A stretch of DNA of 64,000 nt from Streptomyces sp. 6-11-2 (GTDB taxonomy: Bacteria > Actinomycetota > Actinomycetes > Streptomycetales > Streptomycetaceae). Numbering within the stretch: position 1 is the first letter of the stretch; each line of letters starts with the position of its first letter. The stretch spans positions 7,192,001 to 7,256,000 of the forward strand of contig NZ_BJOR01000001.1 of NCBI RefSeq assembly GCF_006540305.1. Direction: 5' to 3'. A program made the translations under genes and the position numbers. Below the pieces are notes generated by a model. It worked only from the letters and a program-made list of their open reading frames with translations. It searched no databases and had not been told where the DNA came from. Shown here one piece after another: positions 36,724 to 47,030 of this stretch.

Positions 36724-38403
36724 ATGACAGACGTCCAGCACACCACGCGGGAAACCGCCGCTCCCCGTCGTCACCTGCGGCCCGGTGCCGTGGTGGTGAA
36801 GTGGGCGACGACGACCGATCACAAGACGATCGGTTCGCTGTATCTGATCACTTCCTTCACGTTCTTCCTGATCGGCGGCATCATGGCGCTGCTGATGCGC
36901 GCCGAGCTGGCCCGGCCGGGCCTGCAGATCTTGACGAACGAACAGTTCAACCAGATGTTCACGATGCACGGCACGATCATGCTGCTGATGTTCGCGACGC
37001 CGCTGTTCGCCGGGTTCACGAACTGGATCATGCCGCTGCAGATCGGCGCCCCGGACGTGGCCTTCCCGCGGCTGAACATGTTCGCCTACTGGCTGTACCT
37101 GTTCGGCTCGCTGATCGCGGTCGCAGGCTTCCTCACCCCGCAGGGCGCGGCCGACTTCGGCTGGTTCGCCTATGCCCCGCTGAACGACATCATCCACACT
37201 CCGGGCCTGGGCGGGGACCTGTGGATCCTAGGCCTGGCCATGTCCGGATTCGGTACCATCCTCGGCTCGGTCAACTTCATCACCACGATCATCTGCATGC
37301 GCGCCCCGGGCATGACCATGTTCCGCATGCCGATCTTCACCTGGAACGTGCTGCTCACCAGCGTCCTGGTGCTGCTGGCCTTCCCGGTCCTGGCGGCCGC
37401 GCTGCTCAGCCTGGAGGTGGACCGCAAGTGGGGTGCCCACGTCTTCGAGGCGGCCAACGGCGGTTCGCTGCTGTGGCAGCACCTGTTCTGGTTCTTCGGG
37501 CATCCCGAGGTGTACATCATCGCGCTGCCGTTCTTCGGCATCGTCAGTGAGATCATCCCGGTCTTCTCCCGCAAGCCGATCTTCGGCTACATGGGCCTGG
37601 TCGGCGCGACGATCTCGATCGCGGGCCTGTCGGTGACGGTGTGGGCGCACCACATGTTCGTCACCGGCGGTGTGCTGCTGCCGTTCTTCGCCTTCATGAC
37701 CTTCCTGATCGCGGTTCCGACCGGTGTGAAGTTCTTCAACTGGGTCGGCACCATGTGGAACGGTTCGCTGTCGTTCGAGACGCCGATGCTGTGGTCGACC
37801 GGCTTCCTGATCACCTTCCTCTTCGGTGGCCTGACCGGTGTCATCCTGGCCTCGCCGCCACTGGACTTCGAGGTCTCCGACAGCTACTTCGTGGTGGCGC
37901 ACTTCCACTACGTCGTCTTCGGCACGGTGGTCTTCGCGATGTTCGCCGGCTTCCACTTCTGGTGGCCCAAGTGGACCGGCAAGATGCTCGACGAGCGCCT
38001 GGGGAAGATGACCTTCTGGACGTTGTTCGTCGGCTTCCACACCACGTTCCTGGTGCAGCACTGGCTGGGTGCGGAGGGCATGCCGCGCCGGTACGCCGAC
38101 TATCTCGCCGCCGATGGCTTCACGACGCTCAACGAGATCTCCAGCATCGGGTCGTTCCTGCTGGGGCTGTCGATGCTGCCGTTCTTCTACAACGTCTGGA
38201 AGACGGCCAAGTACGGCCAGAAGGTCGAGATCGACGACCCCTGGGGCTACGGCCGCTCCCTGGAGTGGGCGACCTCCTGCCCGCCGCCGCGGCACAACTT
38301 CGTCACCCTGCCCGTGATCCGCAGTGAGTCCCCGGCCTTCGACCTGCACCACCCGGAGGTCTCGGTCACGGACAAGCGGGAGAACCTGGGCCTGCCCGGA
38401 TGA
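36724..38403 (+). CDS. ctaD: Cytochrome c oxidase subunit I, stand-alone copy
   Basis: 559 aa heme-copper oxidase catalytic subunit (aa3 type) with 12 helices. Metal ligands seen: MFTMHGTIM (heme a), [14 protein letters not shown] (CuB His and cross-linked Tyr), VWAHHMFV (CuB His pair), [11 protein letters not shown] (hemes a3 and a). The ATG at 36724 has only weak GAGAGAAAG upstream. Subunits II, III and the bc1 genes that accompany the main ctaCDE locus are absent here, so this looks like a second, alternative CtaD. It is coupled to a small membrane protein by an ATGA overlap. Confidence 0.92.
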   Translation: MTDVQHTTRETAAPRRHLRPGAVVVKWATTTDHKTIGSLYLITSFTFFLIGGIMALLMRAELARPGLQILTNEQFNQMFTMHGTIMLLMFATPLFAGFTNWIMPLQIGAPDVAFPRLNMFAYWLYLFGSLIAVAGFLTPQGAADFGWFAYAPLNDIIHTPGLGGDLWILGLAMSGFGTILGSVNFITTIICMRAPGMTMFRMPIFTWNVLLTSVLVLLAFPVLAAALLSLEVDRKWGAHVFEAANGGSLLWQHLFWFFGHPEVYIIALPFFGIVSEIIPVFSRKPIFGYMGLVGATISIAGLSVTVWAHHMFVTGGVLLPFFAFMTFLIAVPTGVKFFNWVGTMWNGSLSFETPMLWSTGFLITFLFGGLTGVILASPPLDFEVSDSYFVVAHFHYVVFGTVVFAMFAGFHFWWPKWTGKMLDERLGKMTFWTLFVGFHTTFLVQHWLGAEGMPRRYADYLAADGFTTLNEISSIGSFLLGLSMLPFFYNVWKTAKYGQKVEIDDPWGYGRSLEWATSCPPPRHNFVTLPVIRSESPAFDLHHPEVSVTDKRENLGLPG

Positions 38404-38756
38404 CCGACGCGGCGAAACGCCCGGAGGGACCCGCCGGACTGGTCGAGCAGGTCGAGGGCTATCTGCTGTGGCAGGCCCGCGTGGCCGAGGCCGAGCAGCG
38501 GGCCCGTGTCTTCACCGAGCCCATGCAGTGGCTGACCACTGCGCAGCGCGAGGAGATCGAGGAGCACTACGTCTCCGACTGCCTGCTGCGGGCCCGGGCG
38601 GACCTCCAGCGGGTCGCCGAGCGGTGCCGGGCGCTGCGCGGCGAGTACGAGGCGCGCTACCGCCAGTTGCGGGCGCGGTGCTTCGCGTTCGTCCTCACCG
38701 CCCTCGCGGTGCTCGCCGGGGCGGCGGTCCTGGCCCTGGCCCTCGTACGGCCCTGA
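38400..38756 (+). CDS. Small coiled-coil membrane protein coupled to ctaD
   Basis: 118 aa. An amphipathic/charged helix region ([56 protein letters not shown] in parts) is followed by one C-terminal transmembrane helix ([22 protein letters not shown]). ATG overlaps the ctaD stop. No family recognised. Might stabilise the alternative oxidase. Confidence 0.8.
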   Translation: MTDAAKRPEGPAGLVEQVEGYLLWQARVAEAEQRARVFTEPMQWLTTAQREEIEEHYVSDCLLRARADLQRVAERCRALRGEYEARYRQLRARCFAFVLTALAVLAGAAVLALALVRP

Positions 38757-38795
38757 GACCCCGGATTCGTCCCGCCCGGCCCGTGCCGAACCGAA

Positions 38796-38826
38796 TCGGG
38801 CCGCCCTCCTCGCGGGGGCGGCCCGA
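38796..38826. terminator. Bidirectional terminator
   Basis: 10-bp stem TCGGGCCGCC/GGCGGCCCGA between the convergent ctaD-linked gene and the antitoxin-like gene. Confidence 0.75.
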
Positions 38827-38873
38827 ACTCGTCGCACCGGCCCACCGGGCCGGCGGTCGTGATCACGGGAGCG

Positions 38874-39068
38874 TCACTGCGGCGGCTGGTCCTGGCCCGG
38901 GTCCGGCCGGCCGAGCTGCTCCTTGAGCTTGTCCTGACCGGTGTCGACCTGGCTCCGGTACTTTCCCTGGGTCCGCTCGTCGGTGTAGTCACCGGCTTTG
39001 TCGATGCCCTTGCCGGCCTGCTCCTCGTGACCTTTCAGCAGTCCCTTGAGCTTGTCCAGCATGCTCAT
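38874..39068 (-). CDS. Rv0909/MT0933-family antitoxin-like protein
   Basis: 64 aa, highly charged: MSMLDKLKGLLKGHEEQAGK, GIDKAGDYTDERTQGKYRSQ, VDTGQDKLKEQL. The DKLKG..GIDKAGD..T.GKY..Q.D.G.DK pattern fits the MT0933-like antitoxin family (CsbD-like in look). Ideal AAGGAG 8 nt before the ATG at 39068. No SRPBCC-type toxin gene follows it, so a toxin-antitoxin role is doubtful; a stress-protein role is possible. Confidence 0.8.
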   Translation of the reverse strand: MSMLDKLKGLLKGHEEQAGKGIDKAGDYTDERTQGKYRSQVDTGQDKLKEQLGRPDPGQDQPPQ

Positions 39069-39174
39069 CGCATACTCCTTAACGCCGTGGTTCCTCCCAG
39101 GATGGCCGACGGCGACAGGGACTGCATCCGCAACCGGAAGGGCCGGGATCACCCGCGGAAACCCCGGTTCACCG

Positions 39175-39621
39175 TCAGCGCGCGCACAGATTCTCGGCCG
39201 GTGGCACGCCGTCGAGCAGCCGGCGGCCGTCCCGCTCGGTGATGTACCAGGCCGTGCACACGGAGTCGCCCCGCGCGGAGCGCAGCAGCAGGAAGTCGTG
39301 GCCGTCACGGTGGTCCACCCGGGCCTGCAACTGGGGGGCGTGCTCTCCCAGCCGGTCCAGGTAGTGGGCGGCGTAGTCGTCGGAGACGGTGTCCTCGTCG
39401 AACAAGGTCTGGAAGCCGTCCGCGTCCCGGTCGGCGGCGGCCTTCTGGACCCGGTCGGTCAGCGCGGCCACGCTCGGCGCGCCGGGCGGGGCCTCCGTCG
39501 CGATCGAATAGCAGACATAGCCCAGCCAGGTGCCCAGACCGACGATCAGGGCAATCACCGCGAGACGCGACTTGCTCGAACGCTTCGGGCGCCCTTCCGG
39601 CACTGCTCTTCCTCCCGACAT
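39175..39621 (-). CDS. Single-pass membrane-anchored protein of unknown function
   Basis: 148 aa. Basic N-terminus (PEGRPKRSSKSR), one helix (LAVIALIVGLGTWLGYVCYSI), then an external domain of ~95 residues with two Cys (GDSVCTAWYI, ENLCAR). Start at 39621 chosen by position of the basic region; ribosome site is weak, and Met at 39651 is an alternative. No family recognised. Confidence 0.65.
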   Translation of the reverse strand: MSGGRAVPEGRPKRSSKSRLAVIALIVGLGTWLGYVCYSIATEAPPGAPSVAALTDRVQKAAADRDADGFQTLFDEDTVSDDYAAHYLDRLGEHAPQLQARVDHRDGHDFLLLRSARGDSVCTAWYITERDGRRLLDGVPPAENLCAR

Positions 39622-39850
39622 GCCTTGTGCAGTAGGGGACCACTCTCCCATGGCGGACGACCCGGGTGAGCACGAGGCCCTGGGTCCTGTCGTCACATTC
39701 CCGTCGTCCGCCCGAAGGGCGGGCCGCGCGGCGTCCGGTGCGTGCGATCACAAGGCGCCGGAGCGTCCTCGTGGCGGAGCCACGTCTGCGGGGAACCGGC
39801 TCCGGGTGCGTGTGGGAGTGGCTGCCCCGAACGGCGTTCTTCACGCTTGC

Positions 39851-39902
39851 GGCCACAGGCCACAGGCCACCGGCCCACCGGCCCACCGGCCCACCGGCCC
39901 AC
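39851..39902. repeat. Tandem microsatellite, 7- and 8-bp units
   Basis: GGCCACA twice, GGCCAC, then four copies of CGGCCCAC (39871-39902), in the 390-bp gap (39622-40011) between the membrane protein and pgm. The rest of the gap shows no other structure apart from the pgm ribosome site. Confidence 0.9.
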
Positions 39903-40011
39903 GACCGGGGTCCGGCGCGAGCCCGACTCGCGTCCCGTGTACGGGGGAAGATGACATCGCGAGCGGACAGTGGACAGCGGACGCACGACGACGCGGAGGA
40001 GCGTGGGTGCC

Positions 40012-41652
40012 ATGCAGCACGAGCGAGCGGGCAAGCCGGCCGGACCCGAGGATCTGATCGACGTCGCCCGGCTGGTGACGGCGTACTACGCGCTGCACCC
40101 CGACCCGGCCGAGGTGGGACAGCGCGTGGCGTTCGGAACGTCCGGGCACCGCGGATCGTCACTGGCGACGGCGTTCAACGAGGACCACATCACCGCGACC
40201 AGCCAGGCCATCTGCGAATACCGCGCACGACAGGGCACTGACGGCCCCCTCTTCCTGGGCGCGGACACCCACGCCCTCTCCGAGCCCGCGCGGATCACCG
40301 CGCTGGAGGTCTTCGCCGCCAACGACGTCACCGTCCTGATCGACACGGCGGACGGCTACACCCCCACCCCGGCCGTCTCCCACGCGATCCTGACGCACAA
40401 CCGCTCCCACCCCTCGGGCCCCGCCGACGGTGTCGTCGTGACCCCGTCGCACAACCCGCCCGGCGACGGCGGCTTCAAGTACAACCCGCCCAGCGGCGGC
40501 CCGGCGGGCTCCGAGGCGACCTCCTGGATCCAGGACCGGGCCAACGAGATCATCGCGGGCGGCCTCAAGGACGTACGGCGCGTCCCGTACACCCGCGCAC
40601 TGGCCGCGCCCGGCACCGGCCGTCACGACTTCCTCGGCGCCTACGTCACCGATCTGCCGAGCGTGCTCGACCTCGACGCGGTCCGGGACGCCGGCGTGCG
40701 GATCGCCGCCGACCCGCTGGGCGGAGCCTCCGTCGCCTACTGGGGCCGCATCGCCGAGCAGCACCGGCTCGACCTGACCGTGGTCAATCCGCTCACCGAC
40801 CCCACCTGGCGCTTCATGACGCTGGACTGGGACGGCAAGATCCGTATGGACTGCTCCTCGCCGTACGCGATGGCCTCGCTCATCGGGCAGCGCGACCGCT
40901 TCCGGATCGCCACGGGCAACGACGCCGACGCCGACCGGCACGGCATCGTCACCCCGGACGCCGGGCTGATGAACCCCAACCACTACCTCGCCGTGGCCAT
41001 CTCCTACCTCTACGCCCACCGCACCCGGTGGCCCGCCGAGGCGGGCGTGGGCAAGACGCTGGTCTCCTCCGGCATGATCGACCGGGTCGCCGCCGACCTC
41101 GGCCGCCGGCTGGTCGAAGTGCCCGTGGGCTTCAAGTGGTTCGTGGACGGGCTGATCGACTCCTCCCTCGGTTTCGGTGGCGAGGAGTCCGCCGGGGCGT
41201 CGTTCCTGCGCCGGGACGGCTCGGTGTGGACCACCGACAAGGACGGCATCGTCCTGGCCCTGCTCGCGTCCGAGATCACCGCCGTCACCGACCGGACGCC
41301 GTCCCAGCACTACGCGGAACTCACCGCCCGCTTCGGCGAACCCGCCTACGCCCGCGTCGACGCGCCGGCCTCCCGAGAGGAGAAGGCCCGCCTGGCCGAG
41401 CTGTCCCCGGCCCAGGTCACCGCCGACACCCTCGCCGGGGAGCCGGTCACCGCCGTCCTCACCGAAGCGCCCGGCAACGGCGCGCCCATCGGCGGCATCA
41501 AGGTGACCACCGAGAACGCCTGGTTCGCGGCCCGCCCCTCGGGTACCGAGGACGTCTACAAGATCTACGCCGAGTCGTTCCGGGGCCCCGACCACCTCTC
41601 CCAGGTCCAGGAGGAGGCCGAACGCGTCGTCCACGCGGCACTCGGCGGTTGA
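40012..41652 (+). CDS. pgm: Phosphoglucomutase, alpha-D-glucose phosphate-specific
   Basis: 546 aa enzyme interconverting glucose 1- and 6-phosphate. Phosphoserine loop [17 protein letters not shown], metal loop [12 protein letters not shown], sugar-binding loop [15 protein letters not shown] and phosphate-binding [24 protein letters not shown] near residue 40 is the N-terminal substrate contact. ATG 40012 has GGAGGAG about 10 nt ahead; the longer frame from 39970 lacks one. Single gene, followed 124 bp later by pyc. Confidence 0.95.
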   Translation: MQHERAGKPAGPEDLIDVARLVTAYYALHPDPAEVGQRVAFGTSGHRGSSLATAFNEDHITATSQAICEYRARQGTDGPLFLGADTHALSEPARITALEVFAANDVTVLIDTADGYTPTPAVSHAILTHNRSHPSGPADGVVVTPSHNPPGDGGFKYNPPSGGPAGSEATSWIQDRANEIIAGGLKDVRRVPYTRALAAPGTGRHDFLGAYVTDLPSVLDLDAVRDAGVRIAADPLGGASVAYWGRIAEQHRLDLTVVNPLTDPTWRFMTLDWDGKIRMDCSSPYAMASLIGQRDRFRIATGNDADADRHGIVTPDAGLMNPNHYLAVAISYLYAHRTRWPAEAGVGKTLVSSGMIDRVAADLGRRLVEVPVGFKWFVDGLIDSSLGFGGEESAGASFLRRDGSVWTTDKDGIVLALLASEITAVTDRTPSQHYAELTARFGEPAYARVDAPASREEKARLAELSPAQVTADTLAGEPVTAVLTEAPGNGAPIGGIKVTTENAWFAARPSGTEDVYKIYAESFRGPDHLSQVQEEAERVVHAALGG

Positions 41653-41776
41653 CGACGGCGTCACGACAGCGGCGGGAGCGCGGGAGACAATCGGGATGAG
41701 TGGCCCGGCTCACATGGCATGACGAGGACATGCCCGACACCATGGTCCTTTCACCGGCAGGCCGAAGGGATAGAGC

Positions 41777-44700
41777 ATGTTCCGCAAGGTGCTGGTCGCC
41801 AACCGCGGCGAGATCGCCATCCGCGCGTTCCGCGCCGGCTACGAACTGGGCGCGCGAACCGTGGCCGTCTTCCCGTACGAGGACCGCAACTCGCTGCACC
41901 GGCTGAAAGCCGACGAGGCCTACCAGATCGGCCAGCCGGGGCACCCGGTCCGCGCCTACCTCTCCGTCGAGGAGATCGTCCGCGCGGCACGCCGGGCGGG
42001 CGCGGACGCCGTCTACCCCGGCTACGGTTTCCTGTCCGAGAATCCCGAACTCGCCCGCGCCTGCCAGGAGTCGGGCATCACCTTCGTCGGACCGGACGCC
42101 GGCACGCTGGAACTGACGGGGAACAAGGCCCGCGCGGTGGCGGCCGCCCGCGCCGCCGGCGTGCCGGTGCTCGGCTCCTCCGCGCCCTCCACCGACGTCG
42201 ACGAACTGGTGCGTGCCGCCGGGGACATCGGCTTCCCCCTCTTCGTCAAGGCGGTCGCGGGCGGGGGAGGGCGCGGCATGCGCCGGGTGGAGGACCCCGC
42301 AGCGCTGCGCGAGTCCATCGAGGCGGCGTCCCGGGAGGCGACCTCCGCGTTCGGCGACCCCACCGTCTTCCTGGAGAAGGCCGTCGTCGACCCCCGCCAC
42401 ATCGAGGTGCAGATCCTCGCCGACGGCCAGGGCGACGTCATCCACCTGTTCGAGCGCGACTGCTCGCTCCAGCGCCGCCACCAGAAGGTCATCGAACTCG
42501 CCCCCGCGCCGAACCTCGACCCCGCGCTGCGCGAGCGCATCTGCGCCGACGCGGTCCGCTTCGCCCGGGAGATCGGCTACCGCAACGCGGGCACCGTGGA
42601 GTTCCTGCTCGACCGCGACGGCAACCACGTCTTCATCGAGATGAACCCGCGCATCCAGGTCGAGCACACGGTGACGGAGGAAGTCACCGACGTCGACCTG
42701 GTCCAGGCCCAGCTCCGCATCGCCGCCGGCGAGACCCTGGCCGACCTCGGACTCTCCCAGGACACCATCACCCTGCGCGGCGCCGCCCTCCAGTGCCGGA
42801 TCACCACCGAGGACCCGGCCAACGGCTTCCGCCCGGACACCGGCCGCATCAGCGCCTACCGCTCCCCGGGCGGCTCAGGCATCCGCCTCGACGGCGGAAC
42901 CACCCACGCGGGTACCGAGATCAGCGCGCACTTCGACTCCATGCTCGTCAAACTCACCTGCCGGGGAAGGGACTTCAAGGCCGCGATCGGCCGGGCCCGG
43001 CGCGCCGTGGCCGAGTTCCGCATCCGCGGGGTCGCCACGAACATCCCGTTCCTCCAAGCCGTACTGGACGACCCCGACTTCCAGGCCGGGCGGGTCACGA
43101 CGTCGTTCATCGAACAGCGCCCGCACCTGCTCACCGCGCGCTCCTCCGCCGACCGCGGCACCAAGCTGCTCACCTACCTCGCCGACGTCACCGTGAACAA
43201 GCCCCACGGCGAACGGCCCGAGGTGATCGACCCCGTCACCAAACTGCCGCGGCTGCCCTCGGGCGAGCCGCCCGCCGGCTCCCGGCAGAAGCTCGTCGAA
43301 CTCGGCCCGGACGGCTTCGCCCGCCTCCTGCGCGAGTCGCCGACCATCGGCGTCACCGACACCACCTTCCGCGACGCGCACCAGTCGCTGCTCGCCACCC
43401 GGGTGCGCACCAAGGACCTCCTCGCCGCCGCCCCGGTCGTGGCACGGACCCTGCCCCAGCTGCTGTCCCTGGAGTGCTGGGGCGGCGCCACCTACGACGT
43501 CGCGCTGCGCTTCCTCGCCGAGGACCCCTGGGAGCGCCTGGCCGCCCTGCGCGAGGCGGTGCCCAACATCTGCCTCCAGATGCTGCTGCGTGGCCGCAAC
43601 ACCGTGGGCTACACCCCGTACCCGACCGAGGTGACCGACGCCTTCGTCCAGGAGGCCGCCGCCACCGGCATCGACATCTTCCGCGTCTTCGACGCGCTGA
43701 ACGACGTGGGGCAGATGCGGCCGGCCATCGACGCCGTACGCGAGACCGGGACGGCGATCGCCGAGGTCGCCCTGTGCTACACGGGGGACCTGTCCGACCC
43801 CGCCGAGCGCCTGTACACCCTGGACTACTACCTGCGCCTGGCCGAGCAGATCGTGGCCGCCGGAGCACACGTCCTGGCCGTGAAGGACATGGCCGGGCTG
43901 CTGCGGGCGCCCGCCGCGGCCAGGCTCGTCTCGGCACTGCGCCGCGAGTTCGACCTGCCGGTCCACCTGCACACCCACGACACCGCCGGCGGTCAGCTCG
44001 CCACCTATCTCGCCGCCGTGCAGGCCGGCGCCGACGCCGTGGACGGCGCGGTCGCCTCCATGGCCGGCACCACCTCCCAGCCGTCGCTGTCGGCGATCGT
44101 TGCCGCCACCGACCACTCCGACCGGCCCACCGGCCTGGACCTGAAGGCGGTCGGCGACCTGGAGCCGTACTGGGAGAGCGTCCGCAAGATCTACGCCCCC
44201 TTCGAGGCGGGACTGGCCTCGCCGACCGGACGCGTCTACCACCACGAGATCCCCGGCGGTCAGCTGTCCAACCTGCGCACCCAGGCGGTCGCGCTCGGCC
44301 TCGGCGACCGCTTCGAGGACATCGAGGCGATGTACGCCGCCGCCGATCGCATCCTGGGCCGCCTGGTCAAGGTCACCCCCTCGTCCAAGGTGGTCGGCGA
44401 CCTCGCTCTGCACCTGGTCGGCGCCGGTGTGGCGCCGGAGGACTTCGAGGCGGCGCCGGACCGGTTCGACATCCCCGACTCCGTGATCGGCTTCCTGCGC
44501 GGTGAGCTGGGCACCCCGCCCGGCGGCTGGCCGGAGCCGTTCCGCACCAAGGCGCTCAACGGCCGCGCGCAGGCCAAGCCCGTCACCGAGCTCACCGCCG
44601 AGGACCGCACCGGCCTGGAGAAGTCCCGCCGCTCCACCCTCAACCGGCTGCTGTTCCCCGGCCCGACCCGGGAGTTCGAGGCCCACCGTCAGGCCTACGG

Positions 44701-45151
44701 CGACACCAGCGTGCTGGACAGCAAGGACTTCTTCTACGGGCTGCGCCCCGCCGACGAGTACGCCGTCGACCTGGAGCCCGGCGTACGGCTCCTCATCGAA
44801 CTCCAGGCCATCGGCGAGGCGGACGAACGCGGTATGCGCACCGTGATGTCCACGCTGAACGGCCAGTTGCGCCCGATCCAGGTGCGCGACGCCGCGGCGG
44901 CCTCCGACATTCCCGTGACCGAGAAGGCCGACCGGGCCAACCCCGGCCATGTGGCGGCGCCGTTCGCCGGTGTGGTGACCCTCGCGGTCGCCGAGGGCGA
45001 CGAGGTGGCGGCCGGCGCGACCGTGGCCACCATCGAGGCGATGAAGATGGAGGCCGCCATCACGGCCCCCAGGGCGGGCCGGGTGACCAGGCTGGCCATC
45101 AACCGCATCCAGCAGGTGGAGGGCGGCGACCTGCTCGTCGAGGTGGGCTGA
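41777..45151 (+). CDS. pyc: Pyruvate carboxylase
   Basis: 1124 aa single-chain biotin enzyme making oxaloacetate from pyruvate. Biotin carboxylase domain first (KVLVANRGEIAIRAFRA, AVAGGGGRGMR, EMNPRIQVEHTVTEE), carboxyltransferase next (DTTFRDAHQSLLATRVRT, LECWGGATYDVALRFL, HLHTHDTAG) and C-terminal biotinyl domain with EAMKMEA (Lys1090). GAAGGGA precedes the ATG. Length and domain order are those of the standard enzyme. Anaplerotic role. Confidence 0.96.
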   Translation: MFRKVLVANRGEIAIRAFRAGYELGARTVAVFPYEDRNSLHRLKADEAYQIGQPGHPVRAYLSVEEIVRAARRAGADAVYPGYGFLSENPELARACQESGITFVGPDAGTLELTGNKARAVAAARAAGVPVLGSSAPSTDVDELVRAAGDIGFPLFVKAVAGGGGRGMRRVEDPAALRESIEAASREATSAFGDPTVFLEKAVVDPRHIEVQILADGQGDVIHLFERDCSLQRRHQKVIELAPAPNLDPALRERICADAVRFAREIGYRNAGTVEFLLDRDGNHVFIEMNPRIQVEHTVTEEVTDVDLVQAQLRIAAGETLADLGLSQDTITLRGAALQCRITTEDPANGFRPDTGRISAYRSPGGSGIRLDGGTTHAGTEISAHFDSMLVKLTCRGRDFKAAIGRARRAVAEFRIRGVATNIPFLQAVLDDPDFQAGRVTTSFIEQRPHLLTARSSADRGTKLLTYLADVTVNKPHGERPEVIDPVTKLPRLPSGEPPAGSRQKLVELGPDGFARLLRESPTIGVTDTTFRDAHQSLLATRVRTKDLLAAAPVVARTLPQLLSLECWGGATYDVALRFLAEDPWERLAALREAVPNICLQMLLRGRNTVGYTPYPTEVTDAFVQEAAATGIDIFRVFDALNDVGQMRPAIDAVRETGTAIAEVALCYTGDLSDPAERLYTLDYYLRLAEQIVAAGAHVLAVKDMAGLLRAPAAARLVSALRREFDLPVHLHTHDTAGGQLATYLAAVQAGADAVDGAVASMAGTTSQPSLSAIVAATDHSDRPTGLDLKAVGDLEPYWESVRKIYAPFEAGLASPTGRVYHHEIPGGQLSNLRTQAVALGLGDRFEDIEAMYAAADRILGRLVKVTPSSKVVGDLALHLVGAGVAPEDFEAAPDRFDIPDSVIGFLRGELGTPPGGWPEPFRTKALNGRAQAKPVTELTAEDRTGLEKSRRSTLNRLLFPGPTREFEAHRQAYGDTSVLDSKDFFYGLRPADEYAVDLEPGVRLLIELQAIGEADERGMRTVMSTLNGQLRPIQVRDAAAASDIPVTEKADRANPGHVAAPFAGVVTLAVAEGDEVAAGATVATIEAMKMEAAITAPRAGRVTRLAINRIQQVEGGDLLVEVG

Positions 45152-45788
45152 GCCGACCCGCCGCGTCGACCCCGCACCACCGGCCCCAAGCCGCCGGCGG
45201 CGCGGGGCCGGCGGGCCAAGCACGGCGCACCACCGGCCCGGCCGGTTCCCACGCCTGGCGCCCGGGCGGAAGGCCGTCGCCCGGCGCCGGGCGGCGGCCG
45301 GTATGGGCGACTGAGCACCGGGCGCCGGGACCGGCACCTTGTCGGCCTCAGGCGTGGGTGGTTGTGCATCGGGCGTCGGGACCGGCGCTGGGGGTGTCGG
45401 GCACGGTCGGCTGAGCACCGCGCGCTGGGGTCGGCACTGGATGGCGGCCGAGGTGGGCGGCGTAAGTGGTTGTGCACGGGGCGTCCGGAGCGGGGCTGGG
45501 TGGTGTCGAGCGCGGTCGGCTGAGCACTGCGTGCCTGGACCGGCACCGGGTGGCTGAGTACCGGGCGTCGGGACGGGCACCTTGTCGACGTCGCGCAGGC
45601 GGCAGAGCACCGCGTGCGCGGACCTCGGCAGAGCACCGCGAGCGCGGACCGCGTGCTGGGACCGTGCGTGCGTCCCGGCCGTGTGCTCGGACCGAGTGTC
45701 CGGTCCGCGTGCTCGGGCCGCGTGCTCGGGCCGGGCGTCCCGGCCGTGCGTCCGGGGTGGTGTCGGCCGTTCGTCGTGCCGGGATCGG
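45152..45788. repeat. Gene-free region with degenerate ~100-109 bp tandem repeats
   Basis: The word CTGAGCACCG/CTGAGCACTG recurs at 45311, 45411 and 45520, and GTGGTTGTGCA at about 45358 and 45467. Units also share GGGACCGGCACC-like and GGGCGTCGGGAC-like words. From about 45600 shorter words take over (CAGAGCACCGCG, CGTGCTCGGGCCG). Frames here are low-complexity and not credible as genes. Lies between pyc and the snpR stop. Confidence 0.7.
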
Positions 45789-46835
45789 CTAGGGGCCGAC
45801 CGTCACCGGTCGTCTGCGGCGGAGGGCGTCCGCGTGGGCGTCCGCACGGGACGGCTGTGCGACACGGGCGGACTGGGGTCGTGGTGTGCCGCGCGGGTGA
45901 GCGGTGGTGCCGGAACGGGCCAGCCACTCCTGGTAGGCCGGCGCCTGATGGGCCGCCTCCCAGTAGGCCTCCTCCAACTCCGCGTAGGCATGGTCGAGTT
46001 CGGACTCGGTGCGGGCCGCGAGCAGGAGCCGTACCCCTATCGGGTCACCCTCCAACGGGCGGATGGCGAGTTCGGCGCGCGGGCGCGCGGTGGGTTGACT
46101 GACCGTCACCACCTCGCCGGTGGCGGCCAGTGAGTACGCGGTGAGGTAGTCGCCGTGCAGCATGTCGGCGTCGAGTCCCGCCTCGCGCAGCACGCGGCAC
46201 AGGGCGTCCCATTCCCCGTCGACCGTGGAATCCACCATCCATCGGTCGCCCGCGAGGTCGGCGAGCCGCACCTCGGGCAGCGCGGCGGCCGGATGGTCGG
46301 CGGCGAGGGAGACGAACTGCGGTTCGCGCTCGACCAGTACGCGCAGACAGAGCCCGGGCGGGATGCGCAGCGGACTGCCCTCGACCTCGTGCACGAAGGC
46401 CATGTCCAGCCGCCCCGCGGCGACCAGGCGCAGCAGGCAGTTCGCGGACGCGTCCATCTGGAGGGTGGGTTCGGTCCGCGGCACGCGGGTGCGCAGCAGG
46501 CGTAGCCAGCCCGGCAGGGCCCGGCTCGCGGTGGCGCCGATGCGCAGTCGTGTGCCGCCGGCGGCCCGGGCCGCGGCCGCCCGCGCCTCGGTGACGAGGG
46601 CGGTCAGTTCGGCGACGAGGGGTCTGGCCCGGCCCAGTACCGCGTGTCCCAGCGGTGTGGGCCGGCAGCCCGCACGGGTGCGCAGGAAGAGCTGCCCGCC
46701 GAGCGCGCGCTCGATGCGGCGCAGCTGGGTGCTCAACGAAGGCTGCGCCATGCCGAGTTGCCGAGCCGCCTGGTGCAGACTGCCGTGGTCGGCGATGGCG
46801 CACAGCACACGCAGGTGCCTCACCTCGAGCTCCAT
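45789..46835 (-). CDS. snpR: LysR family activator of snapalysin
   Basis: 348 aa. [20 protein letters not shown], then [30 protein letters not shown] as the winged helix; an effector domain follows ([21 protein letters not shown]). Divergent orientation to a snapalysin gene matches the known SnpR/MprR-SnpA pairs of Streptomyces. A perfect T-N11-A dyad lies between them. The C-terminal 35 residues are Arg/Pro-rich. No Shine-Dalgarno before 46835, so translation may be weak or start elsewhere. Confidence 0.9.
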   Translation of the reverse strand: MELEVRHLRVLCAIADHGSLHQAARQLGMAQPSLSTQLRRIERALGGQLFLRTRAGCRPTPLGHAVLGRARPLVAELTALVTEARAAAARAAGGTRLRIGATASRALPGWLRLLRTRVPRTEPTLQMDASANCLLRLVAAGRLDMAFVHEVEGSPLRIPPGLCLRVLVEREPQFVSLAADHPAAALPEVRLADLAGDRWMVDSTVDGEWDALCRVLREAGLDADMLHGDYLTAYSLAATGEVVTVSQPTARPRAELAIRPLEGDPIGVRLLLAARTESELDHAYAELEEAYWEAAHQAPAYQEWLARSGTTAHPRGTPRPQSARVAQPSRADAHADALRRRRPVTVGP

Positions 46836-46918
46836 GGGAGGGAGCGTAGGGGGGCCCGTGACGCCGCACCAGACGTTCAAATCCCAACGGAACCAGCGGA
46901 ATCGTACGAGTCGGCCCC

Positions 46919-46935
46919 GATAGCTCGGCGCTATC
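46919..46935. promoter_or_regulatory. LysR-type operator (T-N11-A) between snpR and snpA
   Basis: GATAGC (46919-46924), TCGGC, GCTATC (46930-46935): perfect 6-bp inverted repeat containing T-N11-A (46921-46933), 96 bp upstream of the snpA start and 84 bp from the snpR start. Confidence 0.85.
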
Positions 46936-47030
46936 CCCGGTTGCCATCATCCGCAGACCCGTTGGTGTGCCCGAAACTCCTGCGTGACCGATCGTTCACC
47001 ACCCCACACGAACGAGTAGGAGCCCCCCAC

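Noticed and set aside
38874..39621. Toxin-antitoxin pair of the Rv0909-like protein and its neighbour
   Set aside because: The neighbour is upstream with its own start, is membrane-anchored and does not resemble the SRPBCC toxin partner.
39851..39902. CRISPR-like repeats
   Set aside because: Units are 7-8 bp and contiguous, with no spacers.
45339..45792. Small ORFs in the repeat region after pyc
   Set aside because: They follow the repeat words, lack ribosome sites and have no recognisable sequence.
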